DNA of 64,000 nucleotides from JALOAT01 sp041677345 (GTDB lineage Bacteria > Pseudomonadota > Gammaproteobacteria > Thiohalomonadales > Thiohalomonadaceae), in assembly GCA_041677345.1 (NCBI GenBank), contig JBAYQE010000002.1, positions 1 to 64,000 of the forward strand, in the 5' to 3' direction. Both the position numbers and the translations under genes were made by a program. Below, piece after piece: positions 1-8,747 of the stretch (its first letter is position 1; each line of letters starts with the position of its first letter). Under the pieces are notes generated by a model. That model saw only the letters and a program-made list of their open reading frames with translations, did not search any database and was not told the DNA's origin.

Positions 1-12
1 CCCCGTGTTTTC

Positions 13-837
13 TCAAATGTCGCGCAGCAGCTCGTTGATGCCTACCTTTGCGCGGGTCTTGGCATCCACCTTCTTCACGATGACCGCGCAGTACAGGCTG
101 TACTTGCCGTCCTTGGAGGGCAGGTTGCCGGACACCACCACCGAGCCTGCGGGCACGCGGCCGTAAATGATCTCGCCGGTCTCGCGGTCGTAGATCTTGG
201 TGGATTGGCCGATGTACACGCCCATGGAGATCACCGAGCCTTCCTCCACGATCACGCCTTCCACGACTTCCGAACGCGCACCGATGAAGCAGTTGTCCTC
301 AATGATGGTGGGGGCCGCCTGCAGGGGCTCCAGCACACCGCCGATGCCGACGCCGCCGGAGAGGTGCACGTTCTTGCCGATCTGCGCGCAGGAACCCACC
401 GTGGCCCAGGTGTCCACCATGGTGCCGGAATCCACGTAGGCGCCGATGTTCACGTAGGAGGGCATGAGTACCACCCCGGGCGCGATATGGCTGCCGCGAC
501 GGGCGGTGGCGGGCGGCACCACGCGCACGCCGCCTTCACGGAAATCGCGTGAGTTGTAGTCGGCGTACTTGGACGGCACCTTGTCGAAATAATTGGTGAA
601 GCCACCTTTCATGAACTGGTTGTCATCGATGCGGAATGACAGCAGCACGGCTTTTTTCAGCCATTCGTTTACCGTCCACTTGCCGACATCCTGGCGCTCG
701 GCCACGCGCAGCTCACCCTTGTCGAGGCGCTGAATGGCCTCCGCTACAGCTTCTTTGACATGCGCCTCCACATTGCGTGGAGTGATGTCGGCTCGACGCT
801 CGAAGGCTTCTTCAATGACTGCTTTGATATCGTTCAT
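13..837 (-). CDS. dapD: 2,3,4,5-tetrahydropyridine-2,6-dicarboxylate N-succinyltransferase
   Basis: This enzyme transfers a succinyl group from succinyl-CoA to tetrahydrodipicolinate in the succinylase branch of lysine and meso-diaminopimelate synthesis, in the cytoplasm. The 274-residue product has the usual family length, an N-terminal helical part and a left-handed beta-helix of hexapeptide repeats from about residue 110 to 220, with the family stretch NYFDKVPSKYADY around residue 82. The ATG has a good Shine-Dalgarno (AGGAG, 5 nt upstream). It lies downstream of dapC on the same strand, so the two are probably co-transcribed, although an inverted-repeat element separates them. Identification is firm. 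Confidence 0.97.
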   Translation of the reverse strand: MNDIKAVIEEAFERRADITPRNVEAHVKEAVAEAIQRLDKGELRVAERQDVGKWTVNEWLKKAVLLSFRIDDNQFMKGGFTNYFDKVPSKYADYNSRDFREGGVRVVPPATARRGSHIAPGVVLMPSYVNIGAYVDSGTMVDTWATVGSCAQIGKNVHLSGGVGIGGVLEPLQAAPTIIEDNCFIGARSEVVEGVIVEEGSVISMGVYIGQSTKIYDRETGEIIYGRVPAGSVVVSGNLPSKDGKYSLYCAVIVKKVDAKTRAKVGINELLRDI

Positions 838-862
838 AGGGACTCCTGTAAAAAAAAGACCT

Positions 863-963
863 CAACGCAAAGACGCGAAGGTCGCCAAAGACGCAAAGTA
901 CATCTCGTTTCGTGAGGAACTCGTGTTTCTTTGCGCCCTTCGCGTTCTTTGCGTCTTTGCGTC
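863..963. repeat. Intergenic inverted-repeat element (copy 1) between dapC and dapD
   Basis: A left arm at 864-898 begins with aacgcaaagacgcgaagg. The reverse complement of the right arm, 929-963, matches it at 28 of 35 positions across a 30-nt spacer, so the transcript could fold into a long imperfect hairpin. The arm is itself made of near-repeats of an (a/g)acgcaaag unit. The right arm runs into the dapC stop codon. A related element lies at 44715-44841. This type of dispersed intergenic repeat is seen in many bacterial genomes; its function here is unknown. Confidence 0.75.
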
Positions 964-2158
964 AAATGCTTTCGATAAAGGTGCGGATGCGCTCGGCGGC
1001 TTCCACGCATTCATCCAGTTCGGCCACCAGGGCCATACGCACGTAGCCGGCGCCGGGATTGATGCCGTGGGCGTCGCGTGAGAGATAGCTGCCGGGCAGC
1101 ACGGTGATGTTCTGCTCGGCGAAGAGCCGGCGCGCGAATTCCTGTTCGTCCACGGGCGTGCGTGCCCAGAGGTAGAAGCCCGCGTCAGGGCGCTGTACGT
1201 CCATGCGACCCGACAGGAGTGACAGCACGGCATCGAATTTGGCGCGGTACAGCGCACGATTCTGGCGCACGTGTTCCTCGTCCTGCCAGGCGACGAGGCT
1301 GGCGGCCTGGCTGGGGGGCGGCATGGAGCAGCCATGATAGGTGCGATAGAGCAGGAACTGTTTCAGTACGTCGGCATCGCCGGCCACGAACCCGGAGCGC
1401 AGGCCAGGCACGTTGGAGCGCTTGGAGAGACTGTGGAACACAACGCAGCGCGCGTAGTCATCGCGGCCCATTTCCGCGGCGGCCTGTAACAGGCCGGGCG
1501 GTGGAGAGGCTTCGTCGAAGTACAACTCCGAATAGCATTCATCCGAGGCAATGAGGAAGTCATGTTCGTCTGCGAGCCGGATGAGCTTCTGCAGTGTGGG
1601 GATATCGATTACCGCACCCGTGGGATTGCCCGGGCTGCACAGGTAGATGAGTCGGGTGCGGCGCCAGATATCCGCGGGCACGGCTTCCAGGTCGGGTTGA
1701 AAACCGTTTTCCGCCGTGCTGTTCAGAAACCAGGGCTCGGCGCCCGCAAGCAGGGCCGCACCTTCGTAGATCTGGTAGAACGGGTTAGGCGCGACCACCA
1801 GCGGCTTGCCGCTGCGGTCCACCACGGCCTGGGCGAAGGCGAACAGGGCCTCCCGGGTGCCGTTGACGGGCAGGACGTGGCGTTCGGGATCCACGCTGTC
1901 GAGCGGAAGCTGGAAGCGCTCGACCAGCCAGGCGGCGATGGCCTCACGCAGCTCCAGGCGTCCCTTGGTGAGCGGGTAATTGCCCAGGCCGTGAAGGTGC
2001 GTGAGCAGTGCCTCGCCGATAAAAGCCGGTGGGCGATGAGCGGGTTCACCGATGGACAGTGCGATATGTGCCTTGTCCGCAGGCGGTGTTGCCCCGGCCT
2101 TGAGGCGGCTCAGCTTCTCGAAGGGATAGGGTTGCAGACGCGCGAGGTCCGGATTCAT
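962..2158 (-). CDS. dapC: Succinyldiaminopimelate transaminase (PLP-dependent, class I/II fold)
   Basis: This is a PLP aminotransferase of 398 residues that most likely converts N-succinyl-L-2-amino-6-oxopimelate and glutamate to succinyl-diaminopimelate, the step after DapD. The PLP-lysine motif SLSKRSNVPGLRSGF is near residue 245, CSPGNPTGAV near 175, and the N-terminus (MNPDLARLQPYPFEKL) is typical of proteobacterial DapC. It sits directly upstream of dapD on the same strand, which supports the assignment over a general aspartate aminotransferase. No strong Shine-Dalgarno is visible before the ATG. A TATACT hexamer on the minus strand (2188-2193) could be its -10 box, but no convincing -35 accompanies it. 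Confidence 0.93.
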   Translation of the reverse strand: MNPDLARLQPYPFEKLSRLKAGATPPADKAHIALSIGEPAHRPPAFIGEALLTHLHGLGNYPLTKGRLELREAIAAWLVERFQLPLDSVDPERHVLPVNGTREALFAFAQAVVDRSGKPLVVAPNPFYQIYEGAALLAGAEPWFLNSTAENGFQPDLEAVPADIWRRTRLIYLCSPGNPTGAVIDIPTLQKLIRLADEHDFLIASDECYSELYFDEASPPPGLLQAAAEMGRDDYARCVVFHSLSKRSNVPGLRSGFVAGDADVLKQFLLYRTYHGCSMPPPSQAASLVAWQDEEHVRQNRALYRAKFDAVLSLLSGRMDVQRPDAGFYLWARTPVDEQEFARRLFAEQNITVLPGSYLSRDAHGINPGAGYVRMALVAELDECVEAAERIRTFIESI

Positions 2159-2229
2159 GCGGAACAGGCTCTTGAAAAGAGCGGGCTAGTATAGTGCAAG
2201 GTCCAGGTGCAGAAAACCAAGCCGGATTC

Positions 2230-2601
2230 ATGATCACGCGTATTCAGCACATCAGCCTGTTGGTCGCCGACACCGCACGCGCACTGGCTTTCTATGGGGA
2301 TATCCTCGGCCTGGAGGCGGCGCCACGGCCGGCGCTGGGCTTCCGCGGTGCTTGGCTGCAAGTGGGTGACCAGCAGATCCACCTGCTGGAATTGCCCAAT
2401 CCCGACCCGGTCGAGGGACGCCCTGAACACGGTGGTCGCGACCGCCATGTGGCCTTTGCCGTGGCCGACCTCGAGGCCTTCACCAGGCGACTGGAAGCCG
2501 CGGGTATCCCCTATACCCGCAGCCGCTCCGGCCGGCCCGCCGTCTTCTGTCGTGACCCGGATGGCAACGCCGTGGAGCTGATGGGCGACACGGAGGAATA
2601 A
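2230..2601 (+). CDS. VOC-superfamily (glyoxalase/bleomycin-resistance fold) protein
   Basis: A 123-residue single-domain protein of the vicinal oxygen chelate fold. It starts MITRIQHISLLVADTARALA and ends with the typical FCRDPDGNAVELM strand. Candidate metal ligands are His7, a His near residue 75 (RHVAFAV) and Glu near 117, the spacing seen in glyoxalase-like proteins. The ATG at 2230 was chosen because homology begins there; an in-frame upstream start at 2194 adds residues that do not look like the family. It is divergent from dapC and convergent with glnD. The substrate cannot be inferred; lactoylglutathione lyase, dioxygenase or resistance protein are all possible. Confidence 0.85.
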   Translation: MITRIQHISLLVADTARALAFYGDILGLEAAPRPALGFRGAWLQVGDQQIHLLELPNPDPVEGRPEHGGRDRHVAFAVADLEAFTRRLEAAGIPYTRSRSGRPAVFCRDPDGNAVELMGDTEE

Positions 2602-2646
2602 GCAAGGACGCCAGAGGAATCGTTCAGCTCAGGCAGCACCTTCCGC

Positions 2647-5292
2647 TTAGCCTTTTCCTTCGAGCATTTTGCTGATGCGGGTGCGCAGGCATTCCAATTG
2701 CTCAGGGTCGGTGACGGGTTGGTTGTCTTCATCGGTGATGAAGAAGATATCTTCCACGCGTGCTCCCAAGGTGGCGATCTTGGCGTTCTGCAGGCGCACG
2801 CCACAGGCCATGAGTGCTTGCCCGATGCTGGAAAGGATGCCGGGGCGATCGGAGGCAACCACCTCCATGATGGTGCGGCCGTTGTTGCTGTCGTCCCGAA
2901 ATGTCACCTGCGGCAGGATGCTGAAATGCTTGAGGGCACGCTGTACGCGGCGTTGCACCGTCAGGCTTGCAGCGTTCGGATCCTGGATGAGCCGGGTGAG
3001 GTTTTCCTGGATGTCTTCGATGCGGCGTGCATCGCTGATCGGCGCACCGTTTTCCTCCAGCACGATGTAGGTGTCGAGGGTATAGCCGTCGGTGGACGGC
3101 ATGATGCGCGCGTCCACGATATTCAGGCGCATCTGGTCCAGGGCGGTGGTGACAATGGCAAACAGCAGATCGTTCACCTGGGTGTAGATGAAGATCTCGG
3201 TACCGCCGCGCTGGGTCTCCTGGCGGATGAGGATGAGCGGTGCCTGCTCGCCGTCGGTGCACACAGCCTGGGTATGCCAGGCGATTTCGTCCGCGGAATA
3301 GCGGCCGAAGTAATCGAAACCGAGGCGTTTCCAGAATGCCTCGACGCGTGCAGGTTCGAGCGCGGCATCGTGTAACAGCCGGCGCACTTCTTCCTCGGTC
3401 TCGCGCCGCAGTTCATCTTCGTCCATGGGGTTCGCCAGGCCGCGGTCAAGGGCGCGCCAGGTGGATTCGTACAATTCGGCGAGCAGTGAATCCTTCCAGG
3501 AGTTCCACAAAGTGGGACTCGTGGCGCGGATATCGGCGACCGTGAGGACGTACAGGTGATCCAGGTAGGCAAGGCTGCCCACGGTGGCCGCAAAGGTGTT
3601 CACCACGTCGGGATCGCTGATGTCCTTGCGCTGGGCCGTCACCGACATGAGCAGATGATGGCGCACCAGCCACTCCGCCAGTGCCGTGTCTGGGGCGCTC
3701 AGGCCATGGTGCTGGCAGAATTGCACGACGTCGGCGGCGCCCAGTTCCGAGTGATCCCCGCCGCGTCCCTTGGCAATGTCATGGAAAAGCGCGGCGATGA
3801 GCAACACCTCCTGCCTGGGGATGGTGTGCATGATGCGCGTACAGCGTGGGAATTCGTGGGCGTATTCCGGGTTGTTGAACCGACGCAGGTTGCGCACCAC
3901 GAACAGGGTGTGCTGGTCCACGGTGTAGACGTGGAACAGGTCGTGCTGCATCTGCGCCACGATACGCCCGAAGACGGGGAGATAGGCGCCGAGCACACCG
4001 AACTGGTTCATGGCACGCAGCGCGCTGGTGATACCGCGCGGCTGGCGCAGGATATCCATGAAAAGGTTGCGGCAGCGCGGGTCGCTTCGGAAGCTGTCAT
4101 CGATGAGCGCGGTATGGCGGCGGATGAGACGGACGGTATTGGCGCGCACGCCCTTGAGTTCGGGGTGTCTGGCAAGCAGCAGGAAAATCTCCAGCAGGGC
4201 AAAGGGCGAATGCTGGAACACCTTTTCGCTTCTCGCCTCCACGAAGCCCTTGCGGCATTGGAAGCGCTCATTGATGGAGCGGATCCCGGACGATTCGGCA
4301 GCAAACAGGATCTCTTCCTGGAACAGTTGCAGCAGCATTTCGTTGAGCTGCCTCAGTTCCATGATGGTGCGGTAGTAATCCTTCATGAAGTGCTCGACCA
4401 TGAGCCGGATGCCGTCATCCTGGTAGCCGAACATCCGGGCGAGGGCGCGCTGATGATCGAACACCAGGCGATCCTCGCGCCGGCCTGCAAGCATGTGCAG
4501 GCCGAAGCGCACCTTCCACAAGAAGCCCTGGCCCGCCATCAACCGCTGGTATTCACCGGGGGTCAGGAAACCATGGGCCACCAGGTCTTCGAGGGTACGG
4601 GCGCCGAAGTGGCGCTTGGCCACCCAGCCGATCATCTGGATGTCACGCAGCCCGCCGGGGCCTTCCTTGACGTTGGGTTCGAGGTTATAGGCGGTGTCGT
4701 AGAACTTGCGGTGGCGGGCGATCTGCTCCTGCCACTTCGCTTCGAAGAACTCGCGGCTGGGCCACAGGCGATCCGGCCCGGTCACCGCGCGCATGCGGAG
4801 GTAAAGCCCTTCGGCGCCGGCCAGCAGGCGCGATTCCATCAGGTTGGTGACCACCGTGATGTCCTGGGCCGCTACCTGAACACACTCCCCGACGGTGCGC
4901 ACGCTGTGGCCGATCTCTGGACCCAAATCCCACAAGAACAGCACGAAACGCTCGAGCGGCTCGCGCAGGCGCGCAAGCGCGCTTTCCTCCACCAGCAGCA
5001 GTACGTCGATATCGGAACAGGGATGCAGCTCGCCGCGGCCGTAGCCACCCACGGCCACCAACGCGAGGGTCTGGGCGTCGGCAAAATGCAGGTGGAATGC
5101 GCGCCGGAGCAGATGGTCGAGCAGTGCGGCTCGGCCCGTGACCAGTTCCTCCACGGGCGTTCCGGCCTCGAACGCCGCCAGCAGGCGCTCGTTGGCCTCG
5201 CGCAGGGCGTCGCGAAACAGCGGCAGATGCTCGGTGGTTTCCGCCAGTCTGGTTTCGAAACCTGCTGCGTCGAACAGCTGCGTCGCGTTCAG
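2647..5292 (-). CDS. glnD: [Protein-PII] uridylyltransferase / uridylyl-removing enzyme
   Basis: GlnD senses glutamine and uridylylates or deuridylylates PII proteins to control nitrogen assimilation. The product shows the nucleotidyltransferase motif GGYGRGELHPCSDID (residues 82-96 counting from the CTG start), an HD hydrolase domain with LFHDIAKGRGGDHSELG, and two C-terminal ACT domains. The first ATG/GTG-type start in this frame is a GTG at 5154, giving 835 residues. The frame stays open upstream, though, and those 46 residues (LFRDALREANERLLAAFEAG region) align with the conserved N-terminal helix of enterobacterial GlnD. A CTG at 5290-5292 is preceded by AGGAG with 7-nt spacing, giving 881 residues, the normal family size. 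Only 1 nt separates it from the map stop codon, so the two are one operon. Confidence 0.94.
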   Translation of the reverse strand: MNATQLFDAAGFETRLAETTEHLPLFRDALREANERLLAAFEAGTPVEELVTGRAALLDHLLRRAFHLHFADAQTLALVAVGGYGRGELHPCSDIDVLLLVEESALARLREPLERFVLFLWDLGPEIGHSVRTVGECVQVAAQDITVVTNLMESRLLAGAEGLYLRMRAVTGPDRLWPSREFFEAKWQEQIARHRKFYDTAYNLEPNVKEGPGGLRDIQMIGWVAKRHFGARTLEDLVAHGFLTPGEYQRLMAGQGFLWKVRFGLHMLAGRREDRLVFDHQRALARMFGYQDDGIRLMVEHFMKDYYRTIMELRQLNEMLLQLFQEEILFAAESSGIRSINERFQCRKGFVEARSEKVFQHSPFALLEIFLLLARHPELKGVRANTVRLIRRHTALIDDSFRSDPRCRNLFMDILRQPRGITSALRAMNQFGVLGAYLPVFGRIVAQMQHDLFHVYTVDQHTLFVVRNLRRFNNPEYAHEFPRCTRIMHTIPRQEVLLIAALFHDIAKGRGGDHSELGAADVVQFCQHHGLSAPDTALAEWLVRHHLLMSVTAQRKDISDPDVVNTFAATVGSLAYLDHLYVLTVADIRATSPTLWNSWKDSLLAELYESTWRALDRGLANPMDEDELRRETEEEVRRLLHDAALEPARVEAFWKRLGFDYFGRYSADEIAWHTQAVCTDGEQAPLILIRQETQRGGTEIFIYTQVNDLLFAIVTTALDQMRLNIVDARIMPSTDGYTLDTYIVLEENGAPISDARRIEDIQENLTRLIQDPNAASLTVQRRVQRALKHFSILPQVTFRDDSNNGRTIMEVVASDRPGILSSIGQALMACGVRLQNAKIATLGARVEDIFFITDEDNQPVTDPEQLECLRTRISKMLEGKG

Positions 5293-5293
5293 C

Positions 5294-6061
5294 TCAGATC
5301 TCCTCGCCGGTGCGCAGGGTGAGGACTTCCACGCCGTCGTCGGTGACCAGCACGGTGTGCTCCCACTGGGCCGAGAGCGAGCGGTCCTTGGTGACCACGG
5401 TCCAGTCGTCAGGCAGCAGTTTCACGTGGCGCTTGCCCAGATTGATCATGGGTTCGATGGTGAAGGTCATGCCGGGTTCCAGGGTGGCGCCGGTGCCCGG
5501 CTGGCCGTAGTGCAGCACTTGCGGGTCTTCGTGGAAACCCCGGCCGATGCCATGGCCGCAATACTCGCGCACCACCGAACAGCCGCTCTGTTCGGCATGG
5601 CGCTGGATGGCATATCCCAAATCACCAAGGCGGACGCCTGGGCGCACCATGCGGATACCGATCAGCAGGCATTCGTGGGCGATTTGCACTACCCGGCGCG
5701 CCTTGATGGAGGGTTCGCCCACGAAGAACATCATGCTGGTGTCGCCGTGGAAGCCATCCTTGATCACGGTGATGTCGATATTGATGATGTCGCCGTTCTT
5801 GAGTGGCTTGTCGGCAGGGATGCCGTGGCATACCACCTGATTCACAGAGGTGCAGATGGACTTGGGGAAGCCGTGATAGTTGAGGGGGGCCGGGATGGCC
5901 TGCTGCACGTTCACGATATGGTCATGGCAGATGCGGTCGAGTTCATTGGTGGTGATGCCCGGCTGCACATGCGGCGCGACCACCTCCAGGACCTCGGCGG
6001 CGAGCCTGCCGGCCACGCGCATCTTCTGGATTTCTTCGGTGTTCTTGATGACGATGCTCAT
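5294..6061 (-). CDS. map: Methionine aminopeptidase, type I
   Basis: This metalloprotease removes the N-terminal methionine from nascent proteins in the cytoplasm. The 255-residue length and single catalytic domain fit bacterial type Ia enzymes. Visible family motifs include NYHGFPKSICTSVNQVVCHG (active-site His near 80), NIDITVIKDGFHGDTSMMF (two metal-binding Asp), GHGIGRGFHEDPQVLHYG (metal His) and FTIEPMIN (metal Glu). It is divergent from rpsB, an arrangement conserved in gammaproteobacteria, and glnD follows with a 1-nt gap. Confidence 0.97.
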   Translation of the reverse strand: MSIVIKNTEEIQKMRVAGRLAAEVLEVVAPHVQPGITTNELDRICHDHIVNVQQAIPAPLNYHGFPKSICTSVNQVVCHGIPADKPLKNGDIINIDITVIKDGFHGDTSMMFFVGEPSIKARRVVQIAHECLLIGIRMVRPGVRLGDLGYAIQRHAEQSGCSVVREYCGHGIGRGFHEDPQVLHYGQPGTGATLEPGMTFTIEPMINLGKRHVKLLPDDWTVVTKDRSLSAQWEHTVLVTDDGVEVLTLRTGEEI

Positions 6062-6096
6062 GGACGGGTTCCTGAGGCCGTGGGCGTGTGGTGCGT

Positions 6097-6125
6097 TTGT
6101 GGCGCGTGAGGTCTTATGGTATAAA
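6097..6125 (+). promoter_or_regulatory. Candidate sigma-70 promoter of rpsB-tsf and start of the rpsB leader
   Basis: TTGTGG (6097-6102) and TATAAA (6120-6125) are separated by 17 bp in an otherwise GC-rich intergenic region. Transcription from about 6132 would give a leader of roughly 155 nt before the rpsB ATG. The leader contains G- and C-rich complementary stretches around 6156-6195 (gggggatttcccc, ccgggggacattcccccta). In gammaproteobacteria the rpsB leader is known to mediate autoregulation by ribosomal protein S2; whether this one does is inference. Confidence 0.55.
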
Positions 6126-6288
6126 GGCCGGCTTCAACAGGCAAACGGTTGAACGCGGGGGATTTCCCCGTGAAAACCGGGGGACATTCCCCCTAATCCA
6201 CACATGCGCCGGCACGGCTGTCGGGGTGCCCGGGAGACCGGGTCGATGGCCGGGGCGCATGGAGGCCCAACCCCAAGAGGAAAGAGCA

Positions 6289-7023
6289 ATGCCCAACGTG
6301 ACCATGCGTCAGATGCTGGAGGCCGGTGTCCATTTCGGCCACCAGACCCGTTACTGGAATCCCAAGATGGCCCCGTTCATCTTCGGCGACCGTAACAAGA
6401 TCCACATCGTCAACCTCGAAAAGACCCTGCCGCTGTTCAATGATGCCATGAACTTCATGGGCAAGCTGGCTGCCAACAAGGGCGCCATCCTGTTCGTCGG
6501 TACCAAGCGCCAGGCGCGCGACATCATCAAGGAACAGGCCGAGCGCTGCGGCATGCCCTTCGTGAATCATCGTTGGCTGGGCGGCATGCTCACCAACTTC
6601 AAGACCGTCAAGCAGTCCATCAAGCGCCTGCGCGACATCGAGGCCATGGAACAGGACGGCTCGATCAACCGCCTGACCAAGAAGGAAGCCCTCATGATGC
6701 GTCGCGAGCTCGAGAAGCTTCAGCGCTCGCTGGGCGGCATCAAGGACATGAACGGCCTGCCCGATGCCATCTTCATCATCGACGTGGGTCATGAGAAGAA
6801 CGCCGTGGGCGAGGCCAAGAACCTGGGCATCCCGGTGGTCGGCGTGGTGGACACGAACAACAATCCCCAGGGCATCGACTACGTGATCCCCGGCAATGAT
6901 GACGCCCTGCGCGCCATCCAGCTGTACGTGGAAGCCGCGGCCGACGCGGTGCTCGAGGGCAAGGCCGCCCTGCCCATGCAGGGTGGGAAGGACGAGTTCG
7001 TCGAGGTCGAGGAGGCGCGCTGA
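6289..7023 (+). CDS. rpsB: 30S ribosomal protein S2
   Basis: A structural protein of the small ribosomal subunit, 244 residues from the ATG at 6289, which has an AAGAGGAAAG Shine-Dalgarno. The N-terminus MPNVTMRQMLEAGVHFGHQ and the stretch GTKRQARDIIKEQAERCGMP are diagnostic. A GTG- or ATG-initiated extension to 6088 is open, but it lies in the non-coding leader and does not resemble S2. It heads the rpsB-tsf unit with an intrinsic terminator-like hairpin between the two genes. Confidence 0.98.
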   Translation: MPNVTMRQMLEAGVHFGHQTRYWNPKMAPFIFGDRNKIHIVNLEKTLPLFNDAMNFMGKLAANKGAILFVGTKRQARDIIKEQAERCGMPFVNHRWLGGMLTNFKTVKQSIKRLRDIEAMEQDGSINRLTKKEALMMRRELEKLQRSLGGIKDMNGLPDAIFIIDVGHEKNAVGEAKNLGIPVVGVVDTNNNPQGIDYVIPGNDDALRAIQLYVEAAADAVLEGKAALPMQGGKDEFVEVEEAR

Positions 7024-7046
7024 CCGGCCGCTTCCAAGCCTTGAAG

Positions 7047-7071
7047 AAAAAGGGGGCCATGCCCCCTTTTT
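7047..7071 (+). terminator. Intrinsic terminator/attenuator between rpsB and tsf
   Basis: The stem aaaaagggggc pairs with gcccccttttt around a 3-nt loop, giving 11 perfect pairs followed by a T-rich end. It sits 24 nt after the rpsB stop and 60 nt before tsf. Partial termination here would lower tsf output relative to rpsB, as reported for this position in enterobacteria. Confidence 0.8.
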
Positions 7072-7130
7072 CGAATTCATAGACAGGGTGGCGCAGTCGC
7101 GGCGCCCGATCAGCTTTCAGGGGACAACAA

Positions 7131-8009
7131 ATGGCAGAAATCACCGCACAACTGGTCAAGGAACTGCGTGAGCGCACCGGCGCTGGCATGATGGAATGCA
7201 AGAAGGCGCTGACGGAAACGGGCGGCGACATCGAGGCGGCCATCGAACATATGCGCAAGAGTGGCATGGCCAAGGCCGACAAGAAGGCCGGCCGTACCGC
7301 GGCCGAAGGCGTCATCGCCATTCAGGGCGACGCCAAGCGCCTGGCCATGGTGGAAGTGAACTGTGAAACCGACTTTGTGGCCAAGGGTGACGACTTTCAG
7401 GCCATGGCCAACGCCATTGCCCAGCAGGTGCTGGCAGACAAGCCTGCCGACCTGGATGCCTTGCTGGCGCTGTCCCTCGAGGGCGGTGCCTCCGTGGCCG
7501 ACACGCTGAAGGAAAAGATTGCCAAGATCGGCGAAAACATGGCCGTGCGCCGCTTCGCCCTGTTCGAGGCCGCCAACGGCTTCCTCGAGTTCTATCGCCA
7601 CGGCACCCGCATCGGTGTGGTGGTGGAGATGGAAGGCGGCGACGCCCAACTGGCCAAGGACATCGCCATGCATGTGGCGGCGAGCCGCCCCATCTGCGTG
7701 TCTGCCGAGCAGGTGTCTGCCGCGACCATCGAGAAGGAGCGTGAGATCTACACCGCCCAGGCGGCGGAAAGCGGAAAGCCAGCCGAGATCGTCGCCAAGA
7801 TGGTGGAAGGCCGCGTGCAGAAGTTCCTGAAGGAAGTCACCCTGCTGGGCCAGCCCTTCGTGAAAAACCCGGACGAAACCGTGGAGAAGCTGCTCAAGGG
7901 CGCCGGCGCCAAGGTCATCGGCTTTGAGCGCTTCGAAGTGGGCGAGGGCATCGAGAAGAAGAAGGTGGATTTCGCCGAAGAGGTAGCCGCCACCGCCCGT
8001 GGTAACTGA
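7131..8009 (+). CDS. tsf: Translation elongation factor Ts
   Basis: EF-Ts is the guanine nucleotide exchange factor for EF-Tu. The 292-residue product has the N-terminal UBA-like domain with the signature ELRERTGAGMMECKKAL (about residues 10-26), the EF-Tu contact TDFVAKGDDF near residue 80, and the dimerisation domain in the C-terminal half. GGGGACA upstream of the ATG serves as ribosome binding site. Only 3 nt separate it from pyrH. Confidence 0.98.
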   Translation: MAEITAQLVKELRERTGAGMMECKKALTETGGDIEAAIEHMRKSGMAKADKKAGRTAAEGVIAIQGDAKRLAMVEVNCETDFVAKGDDFQAMANAIAQQVLADKPADLDALLALSLEGGASVADTLKEKIAKIGENMAVRRFALFEAANGFLEFYRHGTRIGVVVEMEGGDAQLAKDIAMHVAASRPICVSAEQVSAATIEKEREIYTAQAAESGKPAEIVAKMVEGRVQKFLKEVTLLGQPFVKNPDETVEKLLKGAGAKVIGFERFEVGEGIEKKKVDFAEEVAATARGN

Positions 8010-8012
8010 GCC

Positions 8013-8744
8013 ATGACGGACAGCGCCAAGCCGGTCTACAAACGCGTCCTCATCAAGTTCAGCGGTGAGGCGCTGATGGGTGATCAGCAGTTCGGTATCG
8101 CCCCGGACGTGGTGAAGCGTGTCGCTGCCGACATTGCCGACCTGGTGCGCTCCGGCGTCCAGGTCGGCGTGGTCATTGGCGGCGGAAACATCTTTCGTGG
8201 CGTGAGCCTGGCGTCGGCCGGCATGGAGCGGGCCACGGCCGACCAGATCGGCATGCTGGCCACGGTGATCAACTCACTATCACTGCAGGACGCCATCGAG
8301 CACGAGAACCTGAAGTGCCGGGTGATGTCCGCATTGCCTATCCATCAGGTCTGCGAGGACTACATCCGTCGGCGCGCCATCCGCCACCTGGAAAAGGGGC
8401 GCGTGGTGATCTTCGCCGCCGGTACCGGCAACCCGTTCTTCACGACCGATTCTGCCGCCAGTCTGCGCGGCATCGAGATCGGCGCGGAACTGGTGCTCAA
8501 GGCCACCAAGGTCGACGGCATCTACTCCGCCGACCCGAAGAAGGACCCGACCGCCAAGCGTTATGAGCGTCTCACCTATGACGAGGCCCTCGAGCGCAAG
8601 CTGGGCGTGATGGATGCCACCGCTATCGTGCTCTGCCGCGAGCAGAACCTGCCATTGCGCGTGTATGACATGAACAAGCCCGATGCCCTCAAGCGCATCA
8701 TCATGGGCGAGAATGAAGGCACGCTGGTGGAACGTGGAGACTGA
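8013..8744 (+). CDS. pyrH: Uridylate (UMP) kinase
   Basis: PyrH phosphorylates UMP to UDP and belongs to the amino acid kinase family; it is a cytoplasmic hexamer. The 243-residue sequence shows RVLIKFSGEALMG near the N-terminus, GGGNIFRG around residue 54, AAGTGNPFFTTDSAA near 140 and the ATKVDGIYSADPKKDP segment near 168. The gene lies between tsf and frr with gaps of 3 nt on each side, consistent with one translation-related operon. Confidence 0.98.
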   Translation: MTDSAKPVYKRVLIKFSGEALMGDQQFGIAPDVVKRVAADIADLVRSGVQVGVVIGGGNIFRGVSLASAGMERATADQIGMLATVINSLSLQDAIEHENLKCRVMSALPIHQVCEDYIRRRAIRHLEKGRVVIFAAGTGNPFFTTDSAASLRGIEIGAELVLKATKVDGIYSADPKKDPTAKRYERLTYDEALERKLGVMDATAIVLCREQNLPLRVYDMNKPDALKRIIMGENEGTLVERGD

Positions 8745-8747
8745 CGC

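Noticed and set aside
862..1335. Minus-strand ORF of 157 codons across the repeat element and dapC
   Set aside because: It consists of the repeat plus an out-of-frame part of dapC.
3556..5322. Long plus-strand ORF of 588 codons opposite glnD
   Set aside because: It is antisense to a clearly recognisable gene, is rich in His/Gly/Gln/Val and has no family resemblance; such frames arise from GC-rich codon structure.
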